Origin: Malurus cyaneus samueli
Lineage: Eukaryota; Chordata; Aves; Passeriformes; Maluridae
Direction: 5' to 3'
DNA: 64,000 bases
Assembly (NCBI GenBank): GCA_009741485.1
Contig: CM019214.1
Coordinates: 22,714,267-22,778,266, forward strand
The position numbers were made by a program, and so were the translations under genes. This document shows, piece after piece, positions 24,476 to 38,100 of this stretch; position 1 is the first letter of the stretch, and each line of letters opens with the position of its first letter. Below the pieces are notes generated by a model, which did no database searches, was not told the DNA's origin, and saw only the letters and a list, made by a program, of their open reading frames with translations.

Positions 24476-26703
24476 ATCACAAATGTTCAGTGTCTGTCCC
24501 AATCCAGTGCCTGGACTTTCAAAAGGCAGTTGGCAAATTAAAGAAGTTTCAGGGAAGATCTGCAAAAATTATTCCTGAAACTGTGCCAGACAGATTAAAT
24601 TAAACTCAGTCTATTTATTTTATCAAAGAAAAGTTCTGCAGAAGCTGATTTGACCTGGTGCAGACTTTCAGGGAATGGGAGAGGACTAAGGAGAACGGAA
24701 TCCACTATCCCAAACCCTGAGTGCTTCATGGGAGCCCCTGCATGCCCAGAAGGACACTGAGCCATTCCACACTGAGACATTCCCTGAACGTGGGCAGCTG
24801 CTTCCTGGCCCTGGGGACCAGGAGAAAAGCTTGGACAGAGCAGCAGCACAGACTGTGGACCCAGGCTCCAGTGTAGCAAAAGTCAGCAGACAGAGCCTGA
24901 AGACAGAAAATATCAGCCCACAGATAGATAATGTTTTCCAGCACAAGTGGCAATACTCTAGCGGGGCAGCATAGTTACAGTCATGCTGGATTTTCTATGC
25001 TCTTATTACCATAACTCAGGTTTGTGTTTCTTCCATTAAATGTACAAGTACAATCAGACCAAAAAGGGTTTAAATCCAAACCTTTGGTCTCTGTCCTGCA
25101 GAAAGTCAGCCCAGAGGGTTGTTCTGATGTGTACAGCCTGTGAGTCTAAAGCATTCCTTCATAACAGCACAGGCGGGCACAGCCAGGACAGCAGGCAGCA
25201 TATGACCAGAGAGAAATAATTTATTCTCTGTGATACAGGATGAATAGATTTTCACACCACTCAGATCCATTTTTTTTTAACCATCCACCATATGCCAGGA
25301 ACAGGAGAGCAGTGTGCAGAGCGAGCCTGCATCTGCTTCCTCCTTCATGCTGTGCATGCTTTTTATAAAAGTCCTTCCCTCGAAAGCAGCAGAAGGCATC
25401 ACTGCAGCACTTCCCAGGGTGTGGGTGAACACTCTGCAGGGATGCACAGTGGTGGGAGCCAGTGTAAACATGCAAGAAAGAGCTGCAAGACCATGACATA
25501 GGTGATGATGCCTAAGTGCCTTCCAGCACAGGCATGGCAGGGAAAGTTGACAAAGATCTTGATAATTCTCCTGTGTGGGAATAACTAAGTGTGAGTCTTC
25601 ATTGTGAATTGGTTCTGTGCCCAACAGACCTTTCTCTCATTGCTTGGAAGTGTGTTTTAAGAAGAGGAGATACTGCAAGTTGTGCAAAGGTCAGCTTTTA
25701 TTATAGCACTATTTACTATGCTAACTACATTAAATTGCAGTCTCATAAACAGCACTTACTACTATCACCTTTTTCTTGGCTGGAGAATTCGTCCAGCTTT
25801 ATCCAGGTCTCTGCTCAGGGTCAACTGGAAGCCATCAGACCATCAGGCTGCTTTGTTTATTCAGCTTTTAAATTTCTTTAGCTTTTATCTCATGTCATTG
25901 GGCCTTACGTCCAACACTTTTCACAGAGTGCGTGCAATCAAAGTTGACACACTTGTACATGTCATAGCTGTTTTGAATAATGATGGCATATTACTGTGCT
26001 TACAAACATTAGCCTGCTTGTAAAAGTACTTCAAATTTTACCAAGAACCTGCCATCTCACTAGTTATCTTTATAAAGAAATGATGGTATTACTACAGCAT
26101 CAGCAAAAGGAGTGGCGTATCATTCATAGCATTCACACTTAGTTCAGGTGACTAATTCTACACTATAAATACTTCAGGATCAATTTGTCACAGACTTACA
26201 AGCACCTTGTCTCTGAAGCTACAGCCTATTTCCCCTGGCACTTCCACAACATCAGTGAATGGGAAACTCATCACCCAATAAACTCTGTAATTATTCTTCT
26301 GCTTACTACTTAAGTGCATTAGTATTGCCACACAATAGACGGGATTAGGTCATCAAGTTTGCTTTCTGTGTCTGGCATTGCATGTATGACAGGGTCTCTT
26401 TTCTAAACAAAAGGCTGTTTGTCAGTGTTACTTTTGCTCTAACGCATGTACAGCCAACTGTATAAACAGAGCAGTATTTCTGTAACCACCTCGCTGCTCT
26501 GTGGTGCTCTGAAGCTCGGAGGAGATGCTCCCCTCTCAGCTCCTAGGCTGCATTTAGTGAGACAGAAATTCAAGCTGGAAAGCACAGCCTGGCTTGTCAC
26601 TTCCAGAAAGTATTTGAGGAGAGTATATTGTATTATTGTGTCATAATTTGTTCAGCTAAGGTTCTGGGCACCAAGACAACAACATGGTTCATTCCATTAC
26701 TTC
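24476..26703. other. Unique non-coding stretch
   Basis: No gene recognised. Overlapping frames on both strands near 24595-24953 and 25221-26023 have no domain or splice context. Confidence 0.5.
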
Positions 26704-26719
26704 TTTTTTTTTTTTTTTT
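26704..26719. repeat. Poly-T run (16 bases)
   Basis: A pure T run followed by a purine-rich patch and a small cluster of CpGs (about 26756-26795). Confidence 0.75.
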
Positions 26720-29700
26720 AAGAAAACGGAGAAGAGAGGAGGGAAGTGCCCTGGCACGGGGTTCTGGCGCAGCAGGCTGAACCCCAGCGCAGCAGTTGGG
26801 ATTGTTGACCCAGTGAATGTACCCAAAGATCCTTTTCAGCCACACAAAACCGTTCAGTTTTTCCATTAGCATATCAGAGGTGGAGCGGTGGTGGGAAATG
26901 GCACAGGCAACAAAGCTGGGAGCTCAGAGCCTTTGTCTGACTGCAGCTTAGGGAGGCAGGAAAAAGAAATGATAATTGGCCATTGGCCGTGAAGTGACAG
27001 ACAGATGTTGACATTTTTCTCCCTTGGCTGATCAAACCCCACCCTCATCCCAAGGTCTGGAGGAATGCTGCTGGCTGCCCCATGCAGGCAGGCAGCTTTC
27101 TGCCCACTCTCCAGAGTGACAGGGCAAGCTTTAGCATGGTGTAACCTGTGCCGAGAAAATTCAGAGGGTGAGACAGATTGCCTCAGATTTGTCTTTTCTT
27201 TATTTTTGTCACACTCTAAATTAGATCTGAAATGAGGTTTTAATTCCAATTCAAAAGGGCAGGCCATGTACATCAATTAAACACTGCATCCCAGATCACC
27301 TTTGAATCCCAGGCAATATCTATGGGAAGAGGCCAACCTGCCCCAGACAGCCTTCCTCGCCAGAAAGAGATGTTTGGGAGCCCCAAAAACTGCCCAGAGA
27401 GTTCCCACTGCCATACACCGTAAAAATTCCAGATCAAGAGGTTCATGAACTGTGTCAGGCTGGGGTCTGTAAATGTGCCCAGCTGCTTTCAGCTGCACAC
27501 ATCTTCCCTCCTCCTGCTGCCATGACAGCAGCACTGGTTCTGCTTCCTCCTGCCCTGACCACACACAGCTCTGGGACAGGAAGAAGGCAGGATCTGAAAG
27601 AGGTGACATTTTTCTTGACACAGCAATAAAGTCAGTCTTCATGGCCAAAGGACATCTCTGCATCTTTTCCACTTGCTGCCCAAATCACAGACTGATCTCT
27701 GGAGGCAGAGCATCTGCCAGTTCATTGCACATCAGACTTTCCCTAGAGCCTAGCAATATATTTTTTTTTCAGACATCGAGCTTAGTTGCACTGAATATCT
27801 CATCTATCATTTCTTGATTATCTTATCTGTTACTTTTCTGTATGAAGAAAGTCTGCCCACCTCCCTGACTGTTATTCTGAGAACTTTTCTCTGTGCAGTG
27901 GTCCTCGCTTCTGCAGTAGTGCTGCGGCAATCCGTGAGGACAGCGTGTGGTCATCAACACTGCCTGACAAACCCCTGTGAATGCCTGCCAGTGCTGCAGA
28001 GACAAGCCCAGCTGGTCAGAGGTGAGACCAATCCTTGCCCAGCTCCAATCACTCACAGTGCCCAAATGGCCCCAGCAGGGAGGAGTGCAGGGCAGATGCC
28101 CGTGTCCATGGCAAAGGGCGGCCAAGCCGTGTGTGCTGCTAAAATGGAGCAATTTCCCATGCAGTCATCACCTTTCTACTCTGCTTCATCAAACAGACTT
28201 CCCACAAGCTCGGCTTTCAGCCAGCTTGTGGCTTTTTCCAGTGACAAATCATGATTTCATAAGGTTTTGTTTCTGCTTTGAAGGGCCATCATGAAGCCTG
28301 TACCTAAAGCATCTGTTTAGAAAATGCTAATGAGGGCAGGGAGCCTATTAAATGTGTCTGGATGCAGACTGGAGCAGAGATTGTCAAGTCTGCATTTCAA
28401 TTCAACAGCTGAGCATGAATTCAGAGTTTAATGCTGTCATATTTGTCTTCTTACAAGATCAAGGACTCTGTCCTCAGCCATACCCATGAGGAGGATGCTC
28501 ATGCTGGGCATGTTTCCTTATGAGTGGAAAAAACCTGGGCTCCCAGAAAGGGCCCTTCACACCATTCTGTACTTCAAAGACAATTGACTCACCCAGCCCG
28601 GACAAAGCAACCACAGAGAGCTATGGCTCTGCTAACTCTTGCCTCAGGCCAGTCTGAGCTGCTGCAGAGGCGAGGAGGCTTAAGTGGCCCCAAACACCCA
28701 GGGGCAGGGGGATCAGAACTGTCAGCACACACTTCATCTCCTAGCTCAACAGCTATTGGCCTCCTGGGAGGTTCTTGAGATTCAGGGTTGGGGTCCAAAC
28801 CTACATATAACTTCAAAGATATGTGCATAGTTGTTAAGTCCTTCGTTTGTTTACAGATATAATGCACTAAGTGAATAAAAAACTAGATTTCAGTATGTTG
28901 GATAAATTATTTATTGCAAATCCATTGTAAATTCATGTAGTTCCTGGTAATTAGCCTAACCAGAGTGCAGTGGATATGAAGAGTCATCATTCTTCTACCT
29001 TGTCCCAAAGGAAACACACAACCATGGATCTTAAATACACAGCATCTCTTTATGTGTATATCTACAGTCACAGCTTGGAAATGAGTTTTCACTTGCTTCA
29101 GATGCACAGGGTTTGCAGAGCAGATTATTCTGCTTTATGCTTGGTTCTTGCCCTTCATGTTACAGCTTTGCAATGGGAACATTTCTCCATGGAGGCATTA
29201 CTATGTGGTAATTGGGCTATTTCCACATCAGAATACATGCTCTGTGGTCAAAAGAGCCCCTCCTCAGCCCATCGAAACCCTGGGCTGGATCAGACTTAAA
29301 GCTTCTTATCTCACATGAATAGCCAAAATATGTCTTGTTCTACTCCATAGCCATGAGGGTTATTAGATCCTCAGCCAGAGTGACTCATTACAAGAGGTTC
29401 ATAGCAGCTACATGGATGCAAATTTGGCCTTGCACTGTTTTGACTGTGGAGAAAAAGGGTGGGAAGGAAAGAGCAGTTTGACTCAAACACCACAGAGTAA
29501 TATCTAGACTCAGAAAGAAGTGAGAAGCTTGAAAGTTAACCTGATTTTCAATTATTGCTATATCTAAATCAGAAATACTTTTCATCTGTGACGGAGCCTA
29601 CTACAATGAGGAAAACACAGTCCCCTCCACCACTGCCAGCCCAGTAGGGATATTTGAAGAAAACACTCATATTTTCCATTTTAACTCACAGAGTTCAGTC

Positions 29701-31095
29701 TTGGTATGGGAATATTTGTACTTACACAGTTTATTGATCTGGTCTTAAGTTATTGCTCTTAGAAAAATAATGTAAACAAGCTGTAAAATTTTCAACAAAT
29801 AACCTTTAGGAGCCAGCAATTTTAAAGTGAATCATTCGAATTAGCAATTGTGGTAGTCTGACACCTAAATGTAAGTTTTATTGGTGATTTACAGCTGCCT
29901 TCTGTTCATTTTACTAAGCTAAATTTACAGTCAAGCAATCCAAACTCCCCTGTACAGGCTCAGATACTGCAGCATGTACTTGCTTTTTCTGAAAATAGGT
30001 GTAAACAAGTCTGAGAATCTGACAAAAAGATGGAGATAAAAACTTTTGAAAAGATCTTGCAGCTGCTGAAATTTACACCTTCATCTTACACCGATAGCCA
30101 TGCAGGGAAAGAGTCCCTTGCTAACAAAAAACGCTGCGCTCTTCACATTTCAGTGTCAAGGTTGTGGTATGACCCTATATTCTTTGTAGTGGTCACCTTG
30201 CTGCAAAAGAATTAAAAACAATACTTTCTAATGAGGGTAAGAGAAATATTAATAGCTGCCTTGATTTGAATTCAGATTAAGGAAGGACATGGCTGATTTT
30301 TAAATAAGCAGCTGCTAAAGAAATCCCCAGATCAGATCCTATGCCTGTAGGAAATCTCTTAATACTTGCTAAGAGGGAGCCCTGGAAGATCATTTGAAAT
30401 GTGGCTGTTTTTCCAGGTCTCACCCCAATTATGCAAGGCTGCTGCTGCTGTGTGCACACCCAGACTTGCCCTCCTGTAGTCTCTCTGTCCTCACCCCTGG
30501 TATTACAGAATCTTCTGCTTATAGAGAAGGGCCTGGGGGAAGGGTCTCTCTGTGGAACATTTTATGGGACTGCAGAAACTGCTCTGTTATTTCAGGGAGC
30601 TGGTTTGACTGTCCATCAGGTCCTTCCCTGTCCCCCCAGCATATTCAAGCTCAGCCATCAGAGACCTGGATGAAAAATGTCCAGAGCTGATCCTTTTTTA
30701 CCACCTCAATATGCATTTTTCCAGCACAAAAGTTTATTTTTCGTATGGGATGTGACCTACTGCTTAAGACTTCTTACTTGATCAACCCCCCTTATTTTCC
30801 TTGTTCGTGGACATGCAGCATGGGGAGTTGAAATACTTTAACAAACTCAGCACTGGAGGGTAGAAAGGCAGCGAGAACATTAGCATGGGAGAGAACACTT
30901 GCTATACATGATAATCAATGCCCAAAGGCTGGTGGAAGACAGCTAATGAAATTCCCATGAAATTCCCATCTCCCTTGAGATGAGTTTTTCTGCTGAGGAG
31001 GTAGGAATGGAGCAGTCACACTGAAGCATTTCTGATACATACATGGATGAGACCAAAATCTGCACAGGGAGGACTCCTGCAGCAGAAGGATGGGG
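26720..31095. other. Unique non-coding stretch
   Basis: No exon or repeat family recognised. The longest frames (27277-27672 minus, 27814-28254 plus, 27823-28152 minus) overlap on opposite strands in a GC-richer patch and look fortuitous. Confidence 0.5.
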
Positions 31096-31238
31096 TATTC
31101 ACAGAATGCTCTGAGTTGGAAGGAACTCGTAAGGATCATCAAATCCAGCTCTTAAGTGAGAGGCCCATATGGGGATCAAACCCACAGCCTTGGCGTTGTT
31201 AGCACTGTTCTATAACCAACTGAGCTAAATGTTCCACT
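31096..31238 (-). mobile_element. tRNA-Ile-headed SINE with CR1-type tail (TguSINE1-like)
   Basis: Read on the minus strand, the element opens with a tRNA-Ile-like domain. It has an A box TAGCTCAGTTGG (31227-31216), an anticodon arm GTGCTAACAACGCC, and a B box GGTTTGATCCCC (31182-31171) followed by ATATGGGCC. In the parent tRNA the anticodon is AAT; here the same position reads AAC. After the tRNA domain comes a CR1-like 3' tail, with 'gatgatccttacgagttcc' then 'ttccaactcagagcattctg' and a closing TGTGAAT. That tail resembles the 3' end of the CR1 copy at 56.6 kb. A tRNA-Ile head with a CR1 tail is the layout of TguSINE1, known from songbirds. The boxes would allow RNA polymerase III transcription in an intact copy, with CR1 machinery doing the insertion. 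Substitutions in both halves indicate an old, inactive copy. Confidence 0.88.
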
Positions 31239-34200
31239 GCCAAGTACAAGAAAGATAAAATGGCTTCAGAGCAGGGATCCAGACAGCCCTTCTCAGCCCC
31301 ATGCTCCTATGACCTTCAGCAGAAAGGACTCCAGAATTGAGCTCTGAAATGATGTGGTGGTGAGAGGAGAGGGGCCTTGGTTTGCATCCAATCCATGGGT
31401 CAGCCTTTCTCTTAGAGGTTCCTGCTTTACAGACATCAGCCCTGATCTGAACCACAGAGGTGACCAGTGATTGTGACTGGTTTTCTTATTGTGCCTGAGG
31501 AGCATTTTACCCTTCCCACTTTCCATCATATTTACATACATCTGTGACAGAGACTTTAAAGACTACAAAGTTGAACTGCAAAAACCACAGTCTGCTGGAA
31601 AAATAAACCCCTGCCAGCATAACTGTATTATTCCCCTTTTGGCCAAATGGTTGAGGAAGTGACAGCTGCTCTCATTTTGATGGCACTCATTCTGCAGATG
31701 CCTTGATGAAGACAGGATGACACATAAACCCCGCTCTAGTTCCATTCTGAGATCTCAGGCAAGAAGAGAGCTGCCTCATACAACTGGTGAGGCAAAGGGC
31801 ACATCCAGATTCACTTGTCTTCATGGCAGCATCTGCTAGAAAATACATGCAGAACAAAACCTCAGACATGAAAAAATATTTTTAAAAGTTTGTGGACAAA
31901 TACCATACGTTCCTTAATGGCATTTGTCTGTTAGTAGCTCCTGGAATAAGAAATGTTTTTCATTCTCAGGTTCTGCGTTTTCTTCCTCCCTTTTGAGTCA
32001 ACAGGAACTGAACCTATAAGTCAAAATAGCTTTCTGTCTCCAAACAGACTGAGTCAGTAACATGGTTTAAAGAGATAGGGGAATGCTACTGACAATTATG
32101 AGGCGAGATAGAATTTCTGACAAAAATTAGTTGAAAAGCCACAAAACATGTCACAGCTTCAATGTTCATCTCCACTTAAAGAAAATGTTACTTCTGTTTG
32201 AACCAACTGGACTACTTCCACAGCCAATGCTGCTGTGACAAGTTTTGCCTTTAAAGATGCAAAATGCTTTTACCACTTCACACACTCCTGCACATCACTA
32301 CTGCAGAAGCAAAATTAATGCATCGTGTTCTGCCTTGGTGGTTTGTACTATTAGCTCCTCTCTTCATGAAAAGATAGCTGCTTTCAAACAAACCTGCCTC
32401 CTGCCTCACGGGCACCTACATTTGAATCTGCCATGGATATGGGAAATGCATTTACACACATTGCAGTGTCACCTGCATCTGCACATAGCAGTGCTTGTGA
32501 CATGTGCAACACAAGGGACATTGCCAGCACCCCAAGCACGGCTGCTCACGGGTCTACACAGTTCTTCAGAGACAGGTGAATTTTGACATGGATCCAACAA
32601 ACTGTGGAGTCAGTCTTGCTCATTCCACTGTGTCAAATGGCCCAGAGGAGGTGTGCCAGAAGCAGCCCATGCTGGGACAATGCTTATGGGACTGGTGTCA
32701 GAAGCGCTTGGCAGCCAGCACAGCCGTGCCTGGGGCTGGCCTCACAAAAGTGACATTTCCATGGCCTCAGCTCACCGCAGAAAAAGGCTAGATAGGTCAG
32801 CCTTAAAAATGAGGCAGAACTAAGCAGTGAAAGCAACATCTGCTACACACCAAGAGTATTCGAAGAAGTTTGGAATTTGGGGTAAAAATATTTCTTTTTC
32901 CCCACTTTACATATTTTCTTTTATTTTTGCCTTGACATCAAACCACTCTGGAAAGCCAGTCACCCCTAAAAAATTAAATAATGAGAAAACATGAGAGATC
33001 AGGTCCATTTGGGGTCAGAAGAAATGAGGGCAACAAATTCCACACTGAGTAAACTTGGGGCAGTCAGTGCCAGCTAGGATTACCTTAACACTGACTCCTT
33101 GAGCCTTTCTCTGCTCACTGAGTAGACCAGGAAAACAGCATCTGTCCACCCAAAACACCCCAGCTGGTCTCAGAGATTGAGAGAGGAGAACCATCCAGGA
33201 GACCGAGCCCTGTGACCTCTGCCTGGACAGGACAGCAGCCCCATACCCCTGATGAAGAGATTGGGCAGAGCAGATGATCCCTTTTTGGCCAGGTGGGAAA
33301 AATTCCAGGAGAGCTCCCCATTGCCTTCCTGTTCATGACCATACTCCCAAACTGTCTTCTCCTTTCCACAGCTCTGTTCTAATCAATCTAATTTTATCAG
33401 TACTGAAAGAAATCACAGCTGGTTTAGATCTAAGGACCTCACGATGTGTTTGGAAGTCAGACAAGATACTCACCAAAACAAAAATCAGTGGGGAGAAGAG
33501 GTATCCAGAGGCAGCAGAAATGTTCAGGATGCCTTTTTGATGAACAGACTGCAGCCTGGCTAGGCTTCAAAGAGCTGCCCAAGGGCTGTGGCAATCTCTC
33601 TGTCTGCATGAATAATGTCACCTTATGCTGCAAAAAGAAACCTCATTCTGTTTTTATTCAAAAAAAGGTCCAGATATCACTTTAAAGAGAAACTTTCAGG
33701 ATGGAAACATTTTAGATTCTCCATGTTGATTACCAAACTCCACTTTGGTGATCAAATATACTAGAAATTTAAAATTTGACTTTTTTTCATTATTTATTGT
33801 ATCTGCTTTTCTTTGTTGCTACAAGGTTAGGCAATTAAACAAAATCGTTTATCATGGGATTTCAATCAGTTTTCCTCTCAGGTTCTCATGCATTATTTTG
33901 AAGTGCTTAGCTTGTAGTGCTTTCATAAAACCCTGGAATGCTTTGCTAACCCTAGATCACTTACAAACAAACAACCATCCTCAGACTATGTTGTCTTCCA
34001 TATATATTAAGGTTCAATCCTGTACTTAAAAGTGATTTTATATAAAGTCATATGATCCTTCAAATGTTTCCACTAATTTTTTGCTCACTAGCCAACACAG
34101 AGAGGTCACTTCTCTTCCTCTGCAGTCACTTTTCCATAGAATACACTTCCCTCTTCCCATTTATTTATAACACTAGTGGTTTCATCCACAGGAATATATT

Positions 34201-35021
34201 TGTTATAGAAATAAACCCCTACACTGTTGGTAACCAGAAATGGCTCTGAAAGGCAGTTGCGGCGGAAGAGCTTCCTGTCAGAAAATAGGTACAGCTTTAG
34301 CAGCGACCACTATTGCACACTGGCTTTGATGTGTTTCTGATTTGTTTGCTTGTTTTATCTTTTCTTCATCTTTATTTATTCCATCACAGTGCTCAGCTGT
34401 CTGAGAGAGCAGCAGGGTTGAGTCCATGAGGGCTGCCACCAGGGCTGAGCTTTTATCTGGGGGTGCTTTTATCTTGTTCTGTGGTTAATCCTTTGTGAGT
34501 TTGTCAGCTTGCAGGTAGACAGATATCCTCTGGGCATCTCCTTTGTGTCCTGCCATATCCTTGTCCACTGCAGCTGGCTTCCCCTAATTCCAGGAAGTTT
34601 TGGGAGCGACATTATGAAGAGATTTGGCATATAAAAATGCTCCAGTGAACGTTCTGCTGCTGCTGGGTAAGGACCAAGGCCAAAGGCTGCGGCAGTGTCA
34701 GCGCGTGGGTGTTTGGGTGTTGCTGCTGGTGTGTTGGCAAAGCAGACACACACTCTCTGCCTTTCTGTTGGAAAGATGATTGATTTCCTCCTGAAACTGC
34801 TCTAATGCAAAGTGGTGGTTACCTGAGAAAGCCTCATTCATAGACTGTGGGTGGGTAACGATGGATGGGAGCAAGACCTGGTTTTCGCCCTGCAGAGAAA
34901 AGGCTCGTACAGTTTGGCTTTGTCCTGGACTGAGCAAGAGGAGCACAGCACATGTGGTCTGCATTAGTGACGCTCCTTTGAAATGCCTCCAAGTCCTTGG
35001 GTTGTAACTTTAGCACACAAA
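31239..35021. other. Unique non-coding stretch
   Basis: No gene recognised. Small frames at 32245-32791 and 33115-33685 on both strands lack motifs. A few CpGs cluster near 34258-34305 and 34685-34705. Confidence 0.5.
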
Positions 35022-35070
35022 GGGGTGGGGGAGTGAGGAAGGGAGAAGGGAAGGAGGGAAGAGTGAGGCT
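35022..35070. repeat. Purine-rich G/A block
   Basis: A run of GGGG, GGAAGGGA and AAGGAGG words with very few pyrimidines on the plus strand. It lies about 40 bases before a pyrimidine-rich block of roughly complementary character. Confidence 0.8.
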
Positions 35071-35108
35071 GCTGGAGTTATCCCTCTGAAATCCATACTT
35101 AGACACAC

Positions 35109-35174
35109 TTTCTGTTTTTTCCTTCCCCCTCCCTTTTTTTCTTTTCCTTCCTTCCCTCCCCTCCCACCCCTGCC
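35109..35174. repeat. Pyrimidine-rich C/T block
   Basis: About 65 bases of almost pure C and T (CCTTCC, CCCTCCC and T runs) ending in CCCCTGCCAGG. The end has the form of a long polypyrimidine tract plus an AG acceptor, but no open frame of coding character follows. Together with the purine block upstream it could pair imperfectly as a hairpin. Confidence 0.8.
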
Positions 35175-38100
35175 AGGCACAGGATTGTTCTTAACCTTCT
35201 GAACTGGGAAAATACATTAAAATTTAAAAAAAAAAACCAAAAAAACAAAAATCCACTGCTTTTCTGTCAAAGCAAAACCAAGATGAAGAATCTCTTCTGA
35301 GTTATAAGCAGTAACTGACTGACCAGAACAGTCATCATTGCATTGCTCTTTACGCATACGTGCCTGTGTATATGCTTTTGTGGTCACATGAAGCCTGTGA
35401 GTCTCCAGCAGGCTGGAGTTCAAAAAATGCTTTTGAAGGAGAGGTTAGAGAGCACGCAGGGGAATGGGGACTGATGTGGGAAGATGAAGTAAAGGGTGTT
35501 GATCTCCACATATTAGGAACCTCGCCACAGAGCTGCAGCCCAATCAACATGCCTGTCCTCCAACTGCAGGGTGATTCCTCATGCTTTAACACTGTACACC
35601 TCTACTCCTTTCCAGGAGATAACAAAGAATGAAATAGTCTGGAAAAAGTCATACTAACTCTGCATATATTCATTTTCCATTTGGATTTCAACCCTCTTAA
35701 ATTCACAGTTACACATGTATGGCTTGCCATGTCAGAAATCAGTTAGAAACTGACAAAAACTAAAGAATATTAGCAGAGAAATAACGAACAGCAAATACAA
35801 AGTGTCTCTGTTAAACCCAGGGGCAAATGGGATTCCACCCTGCTGCCTGCAGGAAATGGGAATATTTCACAGCACTGAGAAAATGGCATCCACATTTCTG
35901 GTAATGACAGGCTGCTGAAGTATCCCTTTAACTCCTGAACGAGCTTGGGAACATCAATGTCTTCAGCTGGCCATATGTAAAGCAGGAAACTCTCTCATAC
36001 GCATCCACCCACGTTTCCATTTGTGCTCCGTCCCCAGGGACTCTGAATTTCCCAGGTTATGGACATTCACGTGAGAAGCACAGCAGCTCTATCAAACAGG
36101 CTGAAATAAAAAGGTGCTGACATGGGAAAGGCTCAATTGCTGAAGTGCAGGAAGGCAACAGCCCAGACCTGCATCAGAAACAGCTGCACCTTCATGGCAG
36201 GGCCAGAGGAGACCATCAGAGGAGACCATCAGAGCAGTCTAGAGGAAGAGCTTCTCTCTGTGAGATTTTCACCACAACTGCTTGAGCAGATATTTCTGCC
36301 CAACTGCAAACCACGGTAATGCTCACAAGACTGTGTGCTCAGAGCTGTGGTCGGCAGTTTTAAGCTGAGGGATTGTGCCTGGGTTTCTCCACACTCACTC
36401 AGCCATAGAAGGTATTTTGTCTTTGTAGCCCCTTTCGCCTTTTCCTTTTCCCTGATGCTATAACATCCAGGGATATACCATGGGTGCTGGAACAACTCTG
36501 TCACCAAAAGCACAGTCCAAACACTGTTTAACAAACGAGGCTTGTACAACAGAATGAGTGCTATACATAGCTGTGAGCAACTAAACTTAACTGGAAAACG
36601 CTTCTCACCTTGCCTACAGAAGGATTTGCCTTTCAGCATCCATATGAGGCTGTATCATTCAAGAATGTCATTCAGCTTAGCAAATAAAAATGTTAGGGTC
36701 TCAGGCTAAATCGTGTGGTGTCAAAGGGAATTGTTGGCAAATGCTGCTTTGATCCAGCTGTGTTTGGCCAGTATTGTGTACAGACCTGGCCTGTCTTCTG
36801 CTCTGTTTTGGGCACAGGGCAGAGGGGTTCCAGCACAAAGGCAAAACTGAGCAAGTTCTCCATCACCCTCCACAAAGCTTCTTGCTGACTATGAAACAAT
36901 CCTGGGAAATGTCAGAAAGTGCCAAGGGGGTACAGAAGTGAATGATACATGTTATTTCATCCTCACAATATATAAATCCAGAAAAAAAGAATACTTTCTT
37001 TGCCTTCATTAAGCATAAGCACTCACAGGATGTGGGAGTTGCCTCCTCTTATTCCTCTTTCTTTATATGGTAATAAAATGCAGGAAGATATTGTCCCTCT
37101 GACCCACAAATTGTTTTCTATAGATTGAAATACTAAAAACCCCTTAACATTCAGGTGGGCAGATAAGTTAAAAAAACAAAAAAGAAGCTTAGAAGAATGG
37201 GTGTGGTGTTTTGAAGCATGATTATGACTAATTACATATTTTAGGAAACCAGTGCACAAACAGCTTCACTCTAATCTCCCAGCAAGTTCACAGCCAGGCA
37301 GCTCTCCCAGTTCATAACCAGGGAGAGCAGAATCAAGCTCAAGACAGCAATTTTTATACCACTTGGCATTCTAGTAATGACTACAAAAAGGGAACATAAC
37401 CCTTTTGTCTCTGTACTTCTACAGACATAGTTGCTGTGTAACTATTGCACTCCATTCACAGCTCTTTCTAAAAGCTCAGGCTCACTCCTGCTCCTGTAGC
37501 TCTTCAAATACTCATTTGTGTCAGAAAACCAGCTCTGAACAACACGGCTCTATTGCTTGCTTCTTATCTCACCTTCCCCAGTCTAATCCTCTTAGATCGC
37601 TATTGGCTTCAATATTCACAGCTGATTAATGCCACTGTAAATAAGATAAAATCAGACTATAGCACATGTTGTTCTAGGAGAAGAAATACAAAATAGTTGA
37701 AGATAACCAATTTAAATCTTTCACTTAAGAAAATAGCTAGAATTTTTTTATTCTAAGTACTCAAAAAAGGTTGTCTTGGGTAAGTGCTGGTTACCAAATG
37801 GATAAAATGGATTAGTATCAATACAGACACCAAAGCCAGCAAACAGATTAATACAAGCTTAACATATATGATGCTATTTCATTTCTGACCAGGTCACTGA
37901 TGGCCACAGATACAATTCCATGTTCATTCTGGAGATGTCTTCATAGACTATGCAGACATTCCTTACACCTCCTCAGTGCCAGGTAAAATGTGCCCTCCCT
38001 GCACTCCCAGTGCATGGTTAGAGCTCCTGCTGTCCAAGTGACCCACTTCCTCATGCACATGTGCTCCTGCAAAAACCCTGGGTGTTTTCCAAGAGCCTCC

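Noticed and set aside
27814..28254. 146-codon plus-strand frame opposite a 109-codon minus-strand frame
   Set aside because: Frames on both strands of a GC-richer patch with no family signature are best explained by local composition.
31160..31238. A genuine tRNA-Ile gene
   Set aside because: The anticodon position is changed (AAC), there are mismatches elsewhere in the tRNA-like part, and it runs directly into a CR1-type tail. It is a SINE head.
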